Origin: Fomes fomentarius
Taxonomy: Eukaryota > Basidiomycota > Agaricomycetes > Polyporales > Polyporaceae
Reading direction: 5' to 3'
Length of the DNA stretch: 64,000 nt
Assembly: GCA_022606135.1 (NCBI GenBank)
Contig: JABYQN010000003.1
Span: 310,001 to 374,000, forward strand
The notes under the pieces are model-generated. The model had not been told where the DNA came from, made no database searches, and was given only the letters and a program-made list of their open reading frames with translations. Position 1 is the first letter of the stretch. Each line of letters starts with the position of its first letter. Positions 45,401-55,695 of this stretch are shown in pieces. Both the position numbers and the translations under genes were made by a program.

Positions 45401-46068
45401 GTTTCAACCGGTCCACGCAGGAGCCCGGTGTACCACACCAATATTTCTGGTGATTCGCAGCTCGCGCGGCCCCTTCTCGTACCCTGTGCCGCCGTCACAT
45501 TGATGAGCGGGGCGACATCGCGCGTTGTTCTGCATGAACGTTCTCGCGACTCGGTCCGACCCCTGAGGATGGACAAGATGGATAAGGGTAGTGGGTAAAA
45601 TAGTGTGACGGATGGCCATAGGACTCGACCTATCAAGATCACACCCCTCGTGCGCGTTGCGAGGTTATAGTGAATGGGAGAAAGTACTGTCACATGTGAG
45701 TGGTATGTTGTCAGTGTCACGCCGCGTTATTTCAGAGGGTGACGGCTTTCAGGCAGAGTCATTATCCCCCCGGTCTGTGAGAGATGATCCATCAGCTCGT
45801 ATACGTCGACTCATCCATGGACCGGATACATTGTCCAGCCGCTATCGTACTTGGGGGCAGCGTAGATGCAGTCGTTTTCCACGTTGATCAAGTTTACGAT
45901 TGAGGACCTGCGCGAACAGTACAAGTGGGTTTCAGCCCTGCTCATGACCATTCCCATCCACTCTGCCCTCCCAAAGTCCGGAGGCTCTAAACTAGGAGTG
46001 CGTGTATGATCTATGCGAAGTACGGTGAGTGAAACCAGGACTTCAAGAATGCCTCTCTCCTCATGCAC
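42417..46068. other. Non-coding part of the right inverted arm
   Basis: Apart from the conserved block at 44440-45115 there is no supported gene. Frames at 43314-43873 and 45341-45887 are not shared in phase with the left arm. A minus-strand frame at 45811-46068 follows directly on the secreted protein stop and might be an alternative 3' exon (see findings). Confidence 0.45.
44440..45115 (+). other. Strongly conserved non-coding block, right copy
   Basis: Partner of 30760-31430 in reverse. It keeps GCGGTATATAGAGCGC (TATA, near 44731-44742), the CCTCAATATATGTCGGGAGC segment and long identical runs around 44440-44640. A 2-nt length difference near 44530 against the left copy breaks every shared long frame there. 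Confidence 0.6.
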
Positions 46069-46518
46069 TCACCAAGATGTAAGCTCGAAGACAGTGAATG
46101 GCCCATTGATCACATTGAAGCACGTGTTGATGACCGGGATCTGGGCGAACGACGCGCAGCCGGGTGGGCCGACGAAGACGCCGTACGGCAGTGCCTCGTT
46201 GAATTGCTGGGTCACTGCGACAGAGTTGAATGCGGGGACCCCAAGGCATGTCTCGAACATAAGCGGTAGTGGGGTATTGTAACATGTTCCCGAGCAGCCC
46301 GCCCCGGTGCAGGTAACCAGGATCGAAGATACACCAGCGTCCGGGTGGACATCGTTGGCGGCGGAGGTGAAGTTGGCGGCGACGGGGACGAGGACGGTGT
46401 CGGATACGGGGAGGGAGCCAGCAATCGAGGTCGTGTCTGCGGTCGTGAGTGGGGAAGCGTGCGCTGCCTGGGTGAAGAGGGTGAGGGCGAGAGTGGTGAG
46501 TGCGATGGTGTAGGACAT
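46069..46518 (-). CDS. Small secreted cysteine-rich protein, family member 2
   Basis: 149 aa, the mirror copy of the gene at 29545. The signal peptide MSYTIALTTLALTLFTQAAHA is kept, as is the NFT sequon. Cysteine spacing is C-x4-C-x3-C-x11-C-x29-C-x11-C, identical to member 1, with GPPGCASFAQIPVINTCF unchanged. Substitutions cluster between the signal and the first Cys and around the third Cys (CTGAGCSGTCYNTPLPLM). Upstream, about 90 bp of leader with GGGGTACACAGCAAGACAG are also shared, and a TATA-like TATAAAGG lies near 46575. The stop again overlaps a splice donor GGTGAGTGC. Function unknown; probably apoplastic or cell-wall associated. Confidence 0.8.
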   Translation of the reverse strand: MSYTIALTTLALTLFTQAAHASPLTTADTTSIAGSLPVSDTVLVPVAANFTSAANDVHPDAGVSSILVTCTGAGCSGTCYNTPLPLMFETCLGVPAFNSVAVTQQFNEALPYGVFVGPPGCASFAQIPVINTCFNVINGPFTVFELTSW

Positions 46519-47600
46519 ATCTGTGAGTGTGATCTTGGTCTGTCTTGCTGTGTACCCCTCATGAGGTCTGACCTTTATACGCTCGCACGGCCGACCACCA
46601 TGGACCCTTACATCAAGACCTCCTGACCTCTCTGCGTCTGCAGCGGTATATCCGAGAGGCTCTCTTTGCGAGGATTGACGGGGCAGCGGAACGCACATGA
46701 AGGAATGTGACAGCCATGACAGCTATGACTCGACCATCCCCTGGACGCTTCGAAGCATGCGCATATATCAAAATCGACGGCCACAGCAAGGGCTGGGACG
46801 CCGATAGTAGGTATCATGTTTCTTCCATGTTTTCAAACGAGCCAGCTGACAACGGTAAGTACTCTTGCATGCAGTGCGGGCCTACCAAATCTCTGCACCA
46901 GGCGGGGGACCAAGTTCAGACCGACGCTTGTCTGCTGGAAGCGCGCGGATTGCACGTAACGCGAGGGTCCCATAATTGAACAGCGTCTCGGACGACGCCC
47001 CTTTGCCCCTTCAATCAGCGAAGACGTCAGCAAAGAGCTCTCTTCGGGCGTAATATCTCGACCCAGTGGTTCCTGGACATACATAGGTTCGGTTCCGATG
47101 CTTTCCCCATCTCCGTGATTATCGTATCCCCTCATTGTGCGTCCCCCACGCAGAATGGGTCGTCTTTAATGGACGCCTTCATTGGGCGACTGAATCCGGC
47201 GCATGCCACATGTCAACTAGGATGTCAACTAGGACCCTTTTTTTGGACGGCTCGAGATCCGTTGTGCTCAGCTGAGCAATGGTTGGGTTGCGGGAACAAC
47301 TAATCGCACTGCGGCGGGACAGCTCGAGCGCAGTGTGCCAGTATAATAGCACTACCTTCCGTGATCGTCGTCGAATCAGCGACCTGATATCCATGATAAT
47401 CCATCTCTCACGAAGTTTGAAGTACTTGCACTCCGAATTTGTCGCTGCACGCGTTAGGCTATCTGGCTGTACTCCTAGTCGAACGAGTGTTTCGCCAATG
47501 CGAGTACGGCTGACAGGGTCTGAGACGTGACAAGGATGGATTCTCGCAATATAATGGTACATGATAAACGTAGGCTTGTTCTCTCTAGGAGAGGACCGGA
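46519..47600. other. Intergenic: member 2 promoter, outer end of right arm and start of tandem copy A
   Basis: It mirrors 28780-29540 and from about 46975 is also the beginning of the tandem duplication. A 12-nt tandem repeat (GTCAACTAGGAT then GTCAACTAGGAC) sits at 47213-47236. No gene supported. Confidence 0.5.
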
Positions 47601-48356
47601 TCAATCATACAGCACATAGTCCACTTCTGCCTGGAAGATGTTCCGCGAGACCCACACGAGCGACATGAGTCGAAGTGAAGAGAGGTCAAAATTGGGATAC
47701 ATGGAGGACTGCACGTCCCACAGCGGGTCGTCGGAGACACCGGGCTCGAACACCCAGTTTCGCGCTTCCTGCAGAAGTTCAGACGTCAGTAGATGCGTTC
47801 TGAAGCCGGAGAGGGAACTCACCACCAGGAAGGAGCAATATGCACACGCGACGCCAAAGGCGATGGAACCGTACGTCCCGTCGTGATCAATCGGGGTCGT
47901 GTGTGTGTAGTTCCGGTAGCCCGGCCACTGATGCAGGGGAGCAGGGTGAGTTGCTGGGTTCGCGGATCGAGCGGAAAACGGACGTACGCTGATATGCAAC
48001 CATATCGTACGAGAGATGTCGCTAAACCGATAATAATCGAGTCCCGCCAGCTGTAAATCCTGGGGATCGCAGAACATCACGTCCCATAAGCGAATACCAT
48101 CGCCGCGAGAGAACTGGATGACCGCGGGAGGCCGTCCAGTCCAAGTACACTGCACAATAGTGCGCGCCACTGCGGTGGGACTGAGGAACTCCTCAGGGAT
48201 CCGGCGAGGGATGCGGACCCGGTTTGCCTCTTCGGGGACAACGCATGCCGAGAGGAAGGCCCCGTGATCAAGACGTCCGTATATCGGAGCCATGCTCCAG
48301 GACAAAGGCATCTGGAATATGAGTCCCAGCGCGTTCTGCTCCGAGTGGGGCTGCAT
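47601..48356 (-). CDS. Hypothetical protein of the tandem duplication (intact copy)
   Basis: Read from ATG 48356 (MQPHSEQNALGLIFQMPL); an internal ATG at 48293 (MAPIYGRLDHGAF) is the alternative. Two likely GT-AG introns fall in frame: one of about 60 nt after LHIS (GTACGTCC...CATCAG) and one after CSFLV before EARNWVFEPG. The spliced protein would be about 210 aa. It keeps RIPRRIPEEFLSPTAVARTI, FSRGDGIRLWDVMF, TTPIDHDGTYGSIAFGVACA and, at the end, SLVWVSRNIFQAEVDYV. No signal peptide and no known domain. TATA at 48416-48410 supports the upstream start. A close but broken copy lies at 50800-51583. Confidence 0.6.
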   Translation of the reverse strand: MQPHSEQNALGLIFQMPLSWSMAPIYGRLDHGAFLSACVVPEEANRVRIPRRIPEEFLSPTAVARTIVQCTWTGRPPAVIQFSRGDGIRLWDVMFCDPQDLQLAGLDYYRFSDISRTIWLHISVRPFSARSANPATHPAPLHQWPGYRNYTHTTPIDHDGTYGSIAFGVACAYCSFLVVSSLSGFRTHLLTSELLQEARNWVFEPGVSDDPLWDVQSSMYPNFDLSSLRLMSLVWVSRNIFQAEVDYVLYD

Positions 48357-48409
48357 CGTTCTGCTTCTCGTCGAGTGTTGGGTGTCATGTCGGGGAGCAA
48401 GTCTGCGAT

Positions 48410-48416
48410 TTTTATA
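48410..48416 (-). promoter_or_regulatory. TATA box of the duplicated orphan gene
   Basis: TATAAAA on the minus strand, 54 bp before ATG 48356. Confidence 0.5.
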
Positions 48417-50175
48417 CACAGTGCAGAGGAAAGCTTTGGTCTGGCGAGCTTTCTGTGGTTCAGTAGAGTGCCAAAGCTGCAGCCAGAGCAACGTCCTCGT
48501 GTAGACCAGATCGGCGGCGAGAGGTCTCCCGGAAGAAGCCGAGAGCGCGACGAGAGAGTACAAAGGCTACCAAAAACATTGATCCTGACCCAGGGGGGCG
48601 GACGCCGCGTGTGCGGATACTCCGCGAGCGTGTTGAGTCAAAGGAATCAAAGCAAAAGCATTGTCTGGGGGCCGGATATGCGCTGACGACGCTCGTTCTC
48701 GTGGGCGGTCTGACCATCTCGTCGGGACCCAGATTCCTTCCGAGGTATAGCTCGAGCAGAGGAACACTTTGGCGGACGTCAAAGCGTTACCCACTTGTGG
48801 ACGCAGGGTGAGCGATTTGACTTGATACGTTTGATACGAATTTTCCAGCTGGCGGATCCAGTATGAGCAGTGACTCACCTGCTCGACGTCATGGGCCGGC
48901 ATCACCAGTCGGGTGCTGCGGAGGTTGGGTACAGCGAGCAATAGATGATCTTATGCCCTCATTGATAAACCTTTCATTAACGAGGATGATTGGCTACAGA
49001 GGGTCGGTGATGAAAATTTGTGTGTCGGTGAACATATGAGTCCAAGCGCTTCGAGAGTCACTAACATTGGAGAAAGACATCAGATCAGCCTATTCTATCA
49101 GCTCTCAGTCAATGGGAGGATAGATCAGATACCTTGCTCTCAGATCGATAGTAAGCAATCGCTGAGCGAGACTGACTTGCAGGCGTGGCCAGTGACGCCC
49201 GTTAACCCTGCGACCCGGCGTGACTTGGCGCGAGCTAGCTCCATAACCGTTTGCAACTCAGTGCATATAGGTTGCTGTACCCGTTCTTGTCTGAGAAGGA
49301 AGTTGCTCTCAGTGTGCTACAGGGTACTGTGAATGTGCGCACCATCGATGGGTGACAGTGACTACCCGGCGTCGGTTGTAGGCTGCTGTCTCCCTCGCGA
49401 AGTCGGCTGCGTGTTCATTCACGTTGATGCAGTTAGTCAGTAGTCAGATACGTAATTCAATAGTAACTCTAAAAGAGTAGTGAACACGATGCAGAAAGGA
49501 GGAGACTGCGCCTGCAATGCTCTGCTGGCAGTTCAACCAAAGTTGAACCGGTTCGACTTCATGTTCCTGGTCCAAGATAGTTCGAAAAGGAAATTATGCT
49601 GACTCAGCATGTCAAGCGCCCGGTCTGCCTAGCATGCTCTTGGCTGCAACTGTATCGTTTCCCTCTCGCCTTCTCTATCATTGGCTTGACGCATGGCACT
49701 TCTATGCGTATGCTTGCGATACTCACCTAAGAAATCGAGTTTTTCCGTCTCAGCTACGTTTGACGTCTAGGCCGACTACGCCGAGCACCTACCATGGTTG
49801 GGCAAGGAAGACACCACCTCCTGTCCCACCTCCTGTCTAAGAGCTATACTAGTTCTCTTCTCTTGCAGCCTGCGAAAATGTTAGAACATCTATTTGTCTG
49901 CCCCGCTGCGTCTCACCTCTGGAGATTGGGGGCCGAGGCTTCATCTGAATCACCTCTTCGCGCGTCCCCTTGTCGGTACGTCCACCGATTCTCAAGAATT
50001 AAAAGGCCTGATCACTCCGTTTCCTTCTATCATTGATGTTTCCAAAGTATCCGTCCACGCTTACGCTCGAGCGTGTATGGTGACGCAATCAAAGTCCTAT
50101 GCGTGTTGATCTACCGCACCTACGGCGTTGTAACAGTACCTGCACTGGGTGAACTTAGGGTCGTAGTGAAAGAAC
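48417..50175. other. Non-coding remainder of tandem copy A
   Basis: Promoter side of the orphan gene, then diverged sequence matching 51720-53180. Short frames at 49018-49332 and 49634-50109 are not preserved in copy B, so I call none. Confidence 0.5.
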
Positions 50176-53100
50176 GGCGCCTCGGACGCTAGTTTGCTTC
50201 AATCAGTCGACAAATTCCCTCTTCAGGCACAGAATCTCAACCTAGCTTTGTACCTGGCTCGGATGCTTTCCCCATCTCTGTGATTGTCGTATGCTTTACT
50301 ACCTGTAGGTCCCCCGATAGATCATCCTTGAATGAACGTCTCTATTGGGCGACTGAATCACGATGCCGCCATGTCAAGCAGGACTTGTTTTCCGTCAGTC
50401 CGCCCAACGATGGTCCTATCCAGGACCAGACCCAGCGCCTCCCTGTCGCACAGAGCTTGGACAGAGTCTCCCGTCTGCTACTTCACGATGGCTTGCTGCA
50501 GACGCCCCTGCCTCGTTGGCGCAGTTGTAGGCTGTCTGTGACATGCTAACTCATGTCTTGGCCTCGTACAATCATTCTCAGCCTGACCGAGATCGATCTT
50601 GCATAACTGTTCAAGCAGATCATGTACTTGCACCTACACGCTTTAGGCTATCTGGCTGTACCTCCTAGTCGAACGAGGGTTGCGCCAATGCGAGTACGGC
50701 TTACTGGGGTCTGCGCTGAGCCGTGGCAGGGATAATTCCTTGCATTATAATGGTACATGACCAACCTAGGCTTGTTCTCCTTAAGAAGGATGGACCAGAT
50801 CAAACACGTATTACATAGTCCACCTCTGCCTGGAAGACGTCCTGCGAGACCCACACGAGTGACAGGAGCCGGAGCGAAAAGACGTCAAAAGAGGGATACA
50901 TGAAGAACCGCATGTCCCAGAGCGGGTCCTCGGCGGCTTCCCAGTCAAATTCCCAGTCGCCTGCTTCCTGTGCAAGGTGGCAAGTTCAGCCGTCAGTTGA
51001 ACTAGATGTATTCTGAAGCCGGAGAGGAAAACGCGGGAACCTCTAGGAAGCGCTGATATGCGTGCGCGACGCCCGAGGCGATGGAACCGTACGTCCCGTC
51101 GTGATCAATCGGGGTCGTGTGTGTAGTTCCGGTAGCCCGGCCACTGATGCGGGGGAGTAGGGTGAGTTGCTGGGCTCGCAGGTGGAGATGGAGCGGGAGC
51201 GGAAAACGGGACGTACGCTGATATGAAGCCGTATCGTGCGAGAGATGTCGCTGGATTGATAATAATCGAGTCCCGCCTGCTGTAGTTCCTGCGGTTCGCC
51301 GAACAAGAGATCCGACAGCAGGATACCGTCGCCGCGAGAGAAATGGAGGATCGCGGGAGGTCGTCTGGTCGAGGTGATAGCGTGCGCCACTGTGGTGGGG
51401 CTGGCGGGGATTATCTCGAGGCCGTCCGGTCCAAGTACACTGCACAATGGTGCGCGCCACTGCGGTGGGGCTGAGGAACTCCTCAGGGATCCGGCGAGGG
51501 ATGCAGACCCGGGTCGCCTCTGCGGGGACAATTAATAGCGAGGTCGAGGCGCTGTGATCGAAGCGTCCGTATACGGGAGCCATGGAGCGAGTGAAGAAGG
51601 AAGGGTATTGGAGTTCGAGGGAGTGTGAGAAGTTTGTCTGTCAGACGAGAATTAGCAGGCAGGTGGCATATGAGTGGCCTCATCTTGAGAGGGAAGCATG
51701 TCGAAGAGCAGGTCTCTTATACACAGCAGGATGTGGAAAGCTTTGACCTGGCGAGCTTTCTGTGGTGCAGTAGAGTGCCAAAGCTGCACGGTGGACACGT
51801 CCTTGTGTACAATGTGTAGACCTGGTCGGTGGTCTCCGGGAAGAAGCGGAGAGCGGGATCAGCATTGTTTGGGGGCCAGATGACGCCCGTTTTTGTGGAC
51901 GGTGTGGCCATATCGCCGGGACAGAGATTTGTTCTGAGGTATGAGACGCTTGGGTAGGAGTCAAAGCGGAGTCAGCCGCTGGAGCCTCGCTTACCATTCT
52001 TAGCTGGCGAATCTAATATGACGAGCAACTCGCCTACTCCACGTCGACGCAATGAGCTGGCATCACCAGTCGGGTGCTGCAAAATGAGGTATAGCAAGCG
52101 ACAGAATATCTCATGCCCTCACGACCGTATGTGAGTCTAAGCGCTTCGAGAGTCACTCCTCATTTTAAGAAAGACATCATCGGCGGAGCCGTAGATCAGT
52201 CTCTTCTATCCGAATCACATAGAACGAGAAGATAGACTAGGTATCTTGGTCTCAGATCGATATTACCCAGCAATCGCCGAGCGACACTGACTTGGAGTTC
52301 TGTGGCCAGCGACGCTACGACCTAGAGAGACTCGGTGTCACTTACATGACATTTTGAAGTCTCATCTCCATCAGGTTGCTCTACGCACTTTTGAGAAGTT
52401 GCTCTCAATGTGCTACAAGGGCCCATACTACTACTGAGAATGTGCGCACCTTGAATGGGCGACAGTGACTATCCGCCCGTTGTGTGCCACTGTCACCGTC
52501 GCCAGCTCGGTGACGTCGCGTTCGTTCAGGTTGATGCAGTCGGCCAGCAGTAGTCAAGTACGTAGTGTAAGAGTACGAGAACAGTGACCGGAGCATTGGA
52601 GCGCTGACAGCGTCGCAGTGAACTGGTTCAATTCCAATTTGGTTCAATTGTTCTCGCTCCTAAAACGGGCAAGCGCCCGCGTTCTGTCATCACTACCTTC
52701 GTCTTCTCTCTCCCTCCTGCATGATGACCTGACGCAGCCACCTCTACGCATCCGCTTGCTATGCTCACCAAGTACAGCGGTACTCTCCGTCCTAGCTATG
52801 CTTGACGCGTAGACCGACTACGCCGAGCGCCTCCCTGCACAGCTGTTAGACTTGGAAAGCTTCCACCTCGGCATGGTCGGGCAAGGAAGACACCACCCCT
52901 ATCTTAGAACTATCATAGTCCTCTGTCTATTTGCGGTATCGTCTACTGTCGACCTCTGGAGACTTATTTCGGCTCGGAGGCCGAGGCTTCGTCATCTCTT
53001 CGCCTTTCTCTTATTGGAATTCTTCATAAGAGGTTTGATCACTCCGTCTCCAGTATATGATGTTTTTGAAGCGTCCGTTCATACTTGCGTCTGAGCGCGT

Positions 53101-53180
53101 ATGGTGACGCACTTGAGGTATATGCGTGTTGATCTTTCACACCTGCGGCGCTGTACCGAGAGAGAACTTGGGGGCTGTAG
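50176..53180 (+). repeat. Tandem segmental duplication, copy B
   Basis: Same order and orientation as copy A, with many small indels. It ends with GATGTTT, the variable AGTATCCGTCCA/AGCGTCCGTTCA region and ATGCGTGTTGATCT. Confidence 0.8.
50800..51583 (-). pseudogene. Frameshifted copy of the orphan gene
   Basis: It starts MAPVYGRFDHSASTS like the intact copy and keeps RIPRRIPEEFLSPTAVARTI and CTWTGRP. An insertion of about 61 nt at roughly 51365-51425 then shifts the frame by one. The insert is itself a partial tandem copy of the neighbouring GCGCGCCACTGCGGTGGGGCTG segment. Beyond it the other frame continues the protein (PPAILHFSRGDGILLSDLLF). The end (SLVWVSQDVFQAEVDYVIRV, stop at 50800) is well kept, so decay is recent. 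No GT-AG pair was seen that would splice the insert out exactly. Confidence 0.65.
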
Positions 53181-53587
53181 CGATGAGCGAAAGCCAAACT
53201 TGGAAGCACAGCCTGAATCCGAAACTCTATTTTGATGCATGGCCCGTCACATACACTGGCCTGTCTTTCCCTTCCAGCCCAAGATAGAGCTATGGAGGAG
53301 TCAATCGAAGCTCACTTCATTGCCGCGTATGGCCTTCCTTGTTCCTGCGGCGCAAATACAGGTGCGATCTTTGCTTCTCCCATTCTCCAGGCTTGTCCGC
53401 TGCGCGAGTCCACCGAGATCCCCGTCAGACGACGGCTCCTTGCGAACACCTGTCCGAATAGGCAGATGAACAGTCATGGCGAGTACCTCCCAGCACACAT
53501 GCCGCGTTCCTGTCACCTCAAGTATAAGTTGCCGCGACCAACACTGCGGCAGCCTCCCCACCCCTCCCACATTCCGACACACACACC
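51584..53587. other. Non-coding remainder of tandem copy B and promoter of secreted member 3
   Basis: It matches 48357-50165 down to about 53180. The last 400 bp are unique, with a TATA-like AGTATAAGTT at 53521 before the secreted protein start. No gene supported. Confidence 0.5.
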
Positions 53588-54169
53588 ATGTTCCACTTCG
53601 TCGCCTACGCCGTCCTCGCCTTCTCTCTCATATCCCATGCCGTCTGCGCCACACTCACTGGGAAGCCCCTCGATTCTCAAACAGCCGCTGGCATAACACC
53701 CTCACTCGTCGGCGTCGATCTGTCCTCCTCGATGCCTCGACGGGGCAAGCAGCATCCTTCCACCAAACTTAGCTCGCACGGCGCAGGAGCGGCGCTGACC
53801 ACCCACAACGTGCCCCGCGGCGGGACACTCAAGCTCAAGTCGACGAACGGCACCGCGTTCTCGATCCCGCCCAGCGACCTCCCGGGCTCACCGGGCTCAG
53901 CGACGCTCCTGCTGTGCGAGAACCCGGCGTGTGGCGGCTGCCTGGGGTTCGATCTGAGCACCGCACCGCACAACGAGTGCCTCACGCCATCGCTCCCTGG
54001 CTTCCAGTTCGTGTCGGTGGCGATCAGCCAGCCGACCGATGCGGGCCTGCCGTTTGCCGTCTCGGTCAGTCCGCCCGGATGTGGCGACTTCTCTGATATC
54101 TTGATCGTCAACACGTGCTTCGACGTCGCCAACCCGCCGGACACCGAGTTCGCGCTCATCGATATTTGA
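53588..54169 (+). CDS. Secreted cysteine-rich protein, family member 3 (longer)
   Basis: An intronless frame of 193 aa with signal peptide MFHFVAYAVLAFSLISHAVC. A Ser/Thr/Gly-rich spacer of about 80 residues (with a possible dibasic MPRRGK) precedes the conserved half. The six cysteines follow C-x4-C-x2-C-x12-C-x33-C-x11-C, and the core is SPPGCGDFSDILIVNTCFDV. The last 15 residues (NPPDTEFALIDI) line up with GPFTDFELTFW of member 1. Identity to members 1 and 2 is low outside these points, so this is the old paralog. There is no donor at its stop. A 197-codon frame on the other strand is a shadow. Confidence 0.75.
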   Translation: MFHFVAYAVLAFSLISHAVCATLTGKPLDSQTAAGITPSLVGVDLSSSMPRRGKQHPSTKLSSHGAGAALTTHNVPRGGTLKLKSTNGTAFSIPPSDLPGSPGSATLLLCENPACGGCLGFDLSTAPHNECLTPSLPGFQFVSVAISQPTDAGLPFAVSVSPPGCGDFSDILIVNTCFDVANPPDTEFALIDI

Positions 54170-54799
54170 GCATGAGGTGGAGAGGGAGGATGGTGCGTAG
54201 GACATCTGCTTTGGCTGTAGTGCTTTACTGACTGATGTCGACTAACAGGTAGTTGGCAGAGTGTATGCAATCTGCGTCGGTCCTTATTTTTGCACGATGG
54301 GGGCTTGGGGACACGTTAATGTCGTTCTGGACTTATTCGGACCTTCACGGACTTACCTTTCATCTCACGCCTCGGTTCTTGGCGAGTGCTACCATGGTTA
54401 GTTGCTACTCGTAAGACTCGTATGAATCTTACAGTGACAGGCATACAGGTGAACGAACGCGAGTCATGGAAAGAGTCCAGAGGAGTATCGTTGGATTTCG
54501 GCTTGTCTGTGCAGCTGTGCTCTGTTTTCGTATACATTAATAGGTCTCTTGGTTGATGACATTGATAACGGGGTCTGCCTTTTCAGGAGTCCATGTCATC
54601 GCTAGGTGAGCATGCCCGCGGCCCGCGGGAGGAACTAGATCTAGAGCTCAAACGTGTGATGGCGATCCTGTAGATAGATAGTAGGCACGCTTGTCATAGA
54701 TCTCGGAAGAGGATGATGACAGGTGGTAGAGGATGTGGACGTTTCCATGACTGGCCGCTGAATGCAATGAATATGTACGGTAGCATGTACATACAAGCC
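54170..54799. other. Intergenic
   Basis: 3' flank of secreted member 3. No gene or repeat recognised before the direct repeat at 54800. Confidence 0.4.
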
Positions 54800-54885
54800 T
54801 GAGCCCATACCCGAGCCTGGGTCAGCCCTGAAGCTCAGAATCAAACCTCGCTCCCAACATGTATTCAGATGACCACGCTCATGAC
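54800..54885 (+). repeat. Direct repeat flanking a small element, left
   Basis: TGAGCCC then GGGTCAGCCCTGAA and AATCAAACCTCGCTCCCAAC, ending CCACGCTCATGAC. The right copy is 55071-55144, with few changes over about 65 nt. Confidence 0.75.
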
Positions 54886-55071
54886 AGTGTTGTTACGAGT
54901 CAAGTCAAGGGTCATGACCTTTTGGCCATGACTGGCGGGGTCATGGGATGACCTACATAGGTCATGGCGATGTGATGACCCAGGGTCAATAGTCAGCGCT
55001 TGATTTCCCGGACATCACCGAGGCGAAATTTCCATACTCGGACTCGATAGGACCAGGGTCATAACAACACT
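54886..55071. mobile_element. Small inverted-repeat-bounded element (MITE-like)
   Basis: A 186-bp unit with perfect 10-bp ends AGTGTTGTTA (54886-54895) and TAACAACACT (55062-55071), exactly between two long direct repeats. Inside are several GGTCATG/CATGACC palindromic motifs and no reading frame. It could be a non-autonomous DNA element, or the interior of a minimal LTR-type element if the direct repeats are its terminal repeats. Confidence 0.5.
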
Positions 55072-55144
55072 GAGCCCGGGTCAGCCCTGAAACCAAGAAT
55101 CAAACCTCGCTCCCAACATGTATTTAGATGACCACGCTCATGAC
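55071..55144 (+). repeat. Direct repeat flanking a small element, right
   Basis: Partner of 54800-54885. It lacks about 12 nt (ATACCCGAGCCT) near the start. Confidence 0.75.
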
Positions 55145-55695
55145 CGTCGATCTCCGCCGTCGAGCACACTGAACTGGTTTTTCAACCGTACCCGAGCATG
55201 CACGCTTCACGCCGCGTGCCCTGCTTCGCGCCTTCCCCCGCCGTGTTCTGATTACGCAATGAGAAAATCGCACGGAGGAGACGAGACCAGTAAATACTGG
55301 CCATCGCGTAAATCATTGCGCCTACTACGCACTTCGAACACGCTTTGTGTGAGCGGACTGTCAACTTCTGTCACAATTTCTCAGAGGCCGCCCAATTGCT
55401 GACATACTTGGCGTCTGGTTCTAGTACTAGGTTCGTATTCGCTGATAATGGCGCTTACCCGCTGCCCAGTGGGCTGACGAAGCATCTGATAAACATGGAA
55501 CTCAAAACGCGCGCCTCTGCGAGACATCGTGAGTAGACGACTTCCATGTTGAGCAACAAGGTTGTTGAACAAGAGAGGCAGCACATGATGTTGCACGCAG
55601 GATGCATCGACTACTTACCGACACTCGCATCCATGGAACGTTGAAGGCACTTCGCGAACAATCCCGACAGAGCGGCAAGATCCCATACATATGCA
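55145..55695. other. Intergenic, GST copy 3 upstream
   Basis: No supported gene. Frames on both strands are short and overlap. Confidence 0.4.

Larger units (their letters stand above)
41308..47345 (-). repeat. Right arm of the large inverted duplication
   Basis: Mirror of 28780-37138; block pairs are listed there. From inside to outside it holds BTB3, diverged blocks at 42830-44340, the conserved block 44440-45115, the secreted protein copy at 46069-46518 and the shared flank to about 47345. It lacks a counterpart of BTB1. Confidence 0.85.
46975..50165 (+). repeat. Tandem segmental duplication, copy A
   Basis: About 3.2 kb that recurs at 50176-53180. Shared anchors: CGATGCTTTCCCCATCTC followed by GTGATT, TTGGGCGACTGAATC, the orphan gene, CTGGCGAGCTTTCTGTGG, GACTACGCCGAGC and GGGCAAGGAAGACACCACC. 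Its start overlaps the outer 370 bp of the right inverted arm. Confidence 0.8.

Noticed and set aside
53677..54270. 197-codon minus-strand frame
   Set aside because: Antisense to secreted family member 3, whose signal peptide and cysteine pattern match paralogs; no signature on the other strand.
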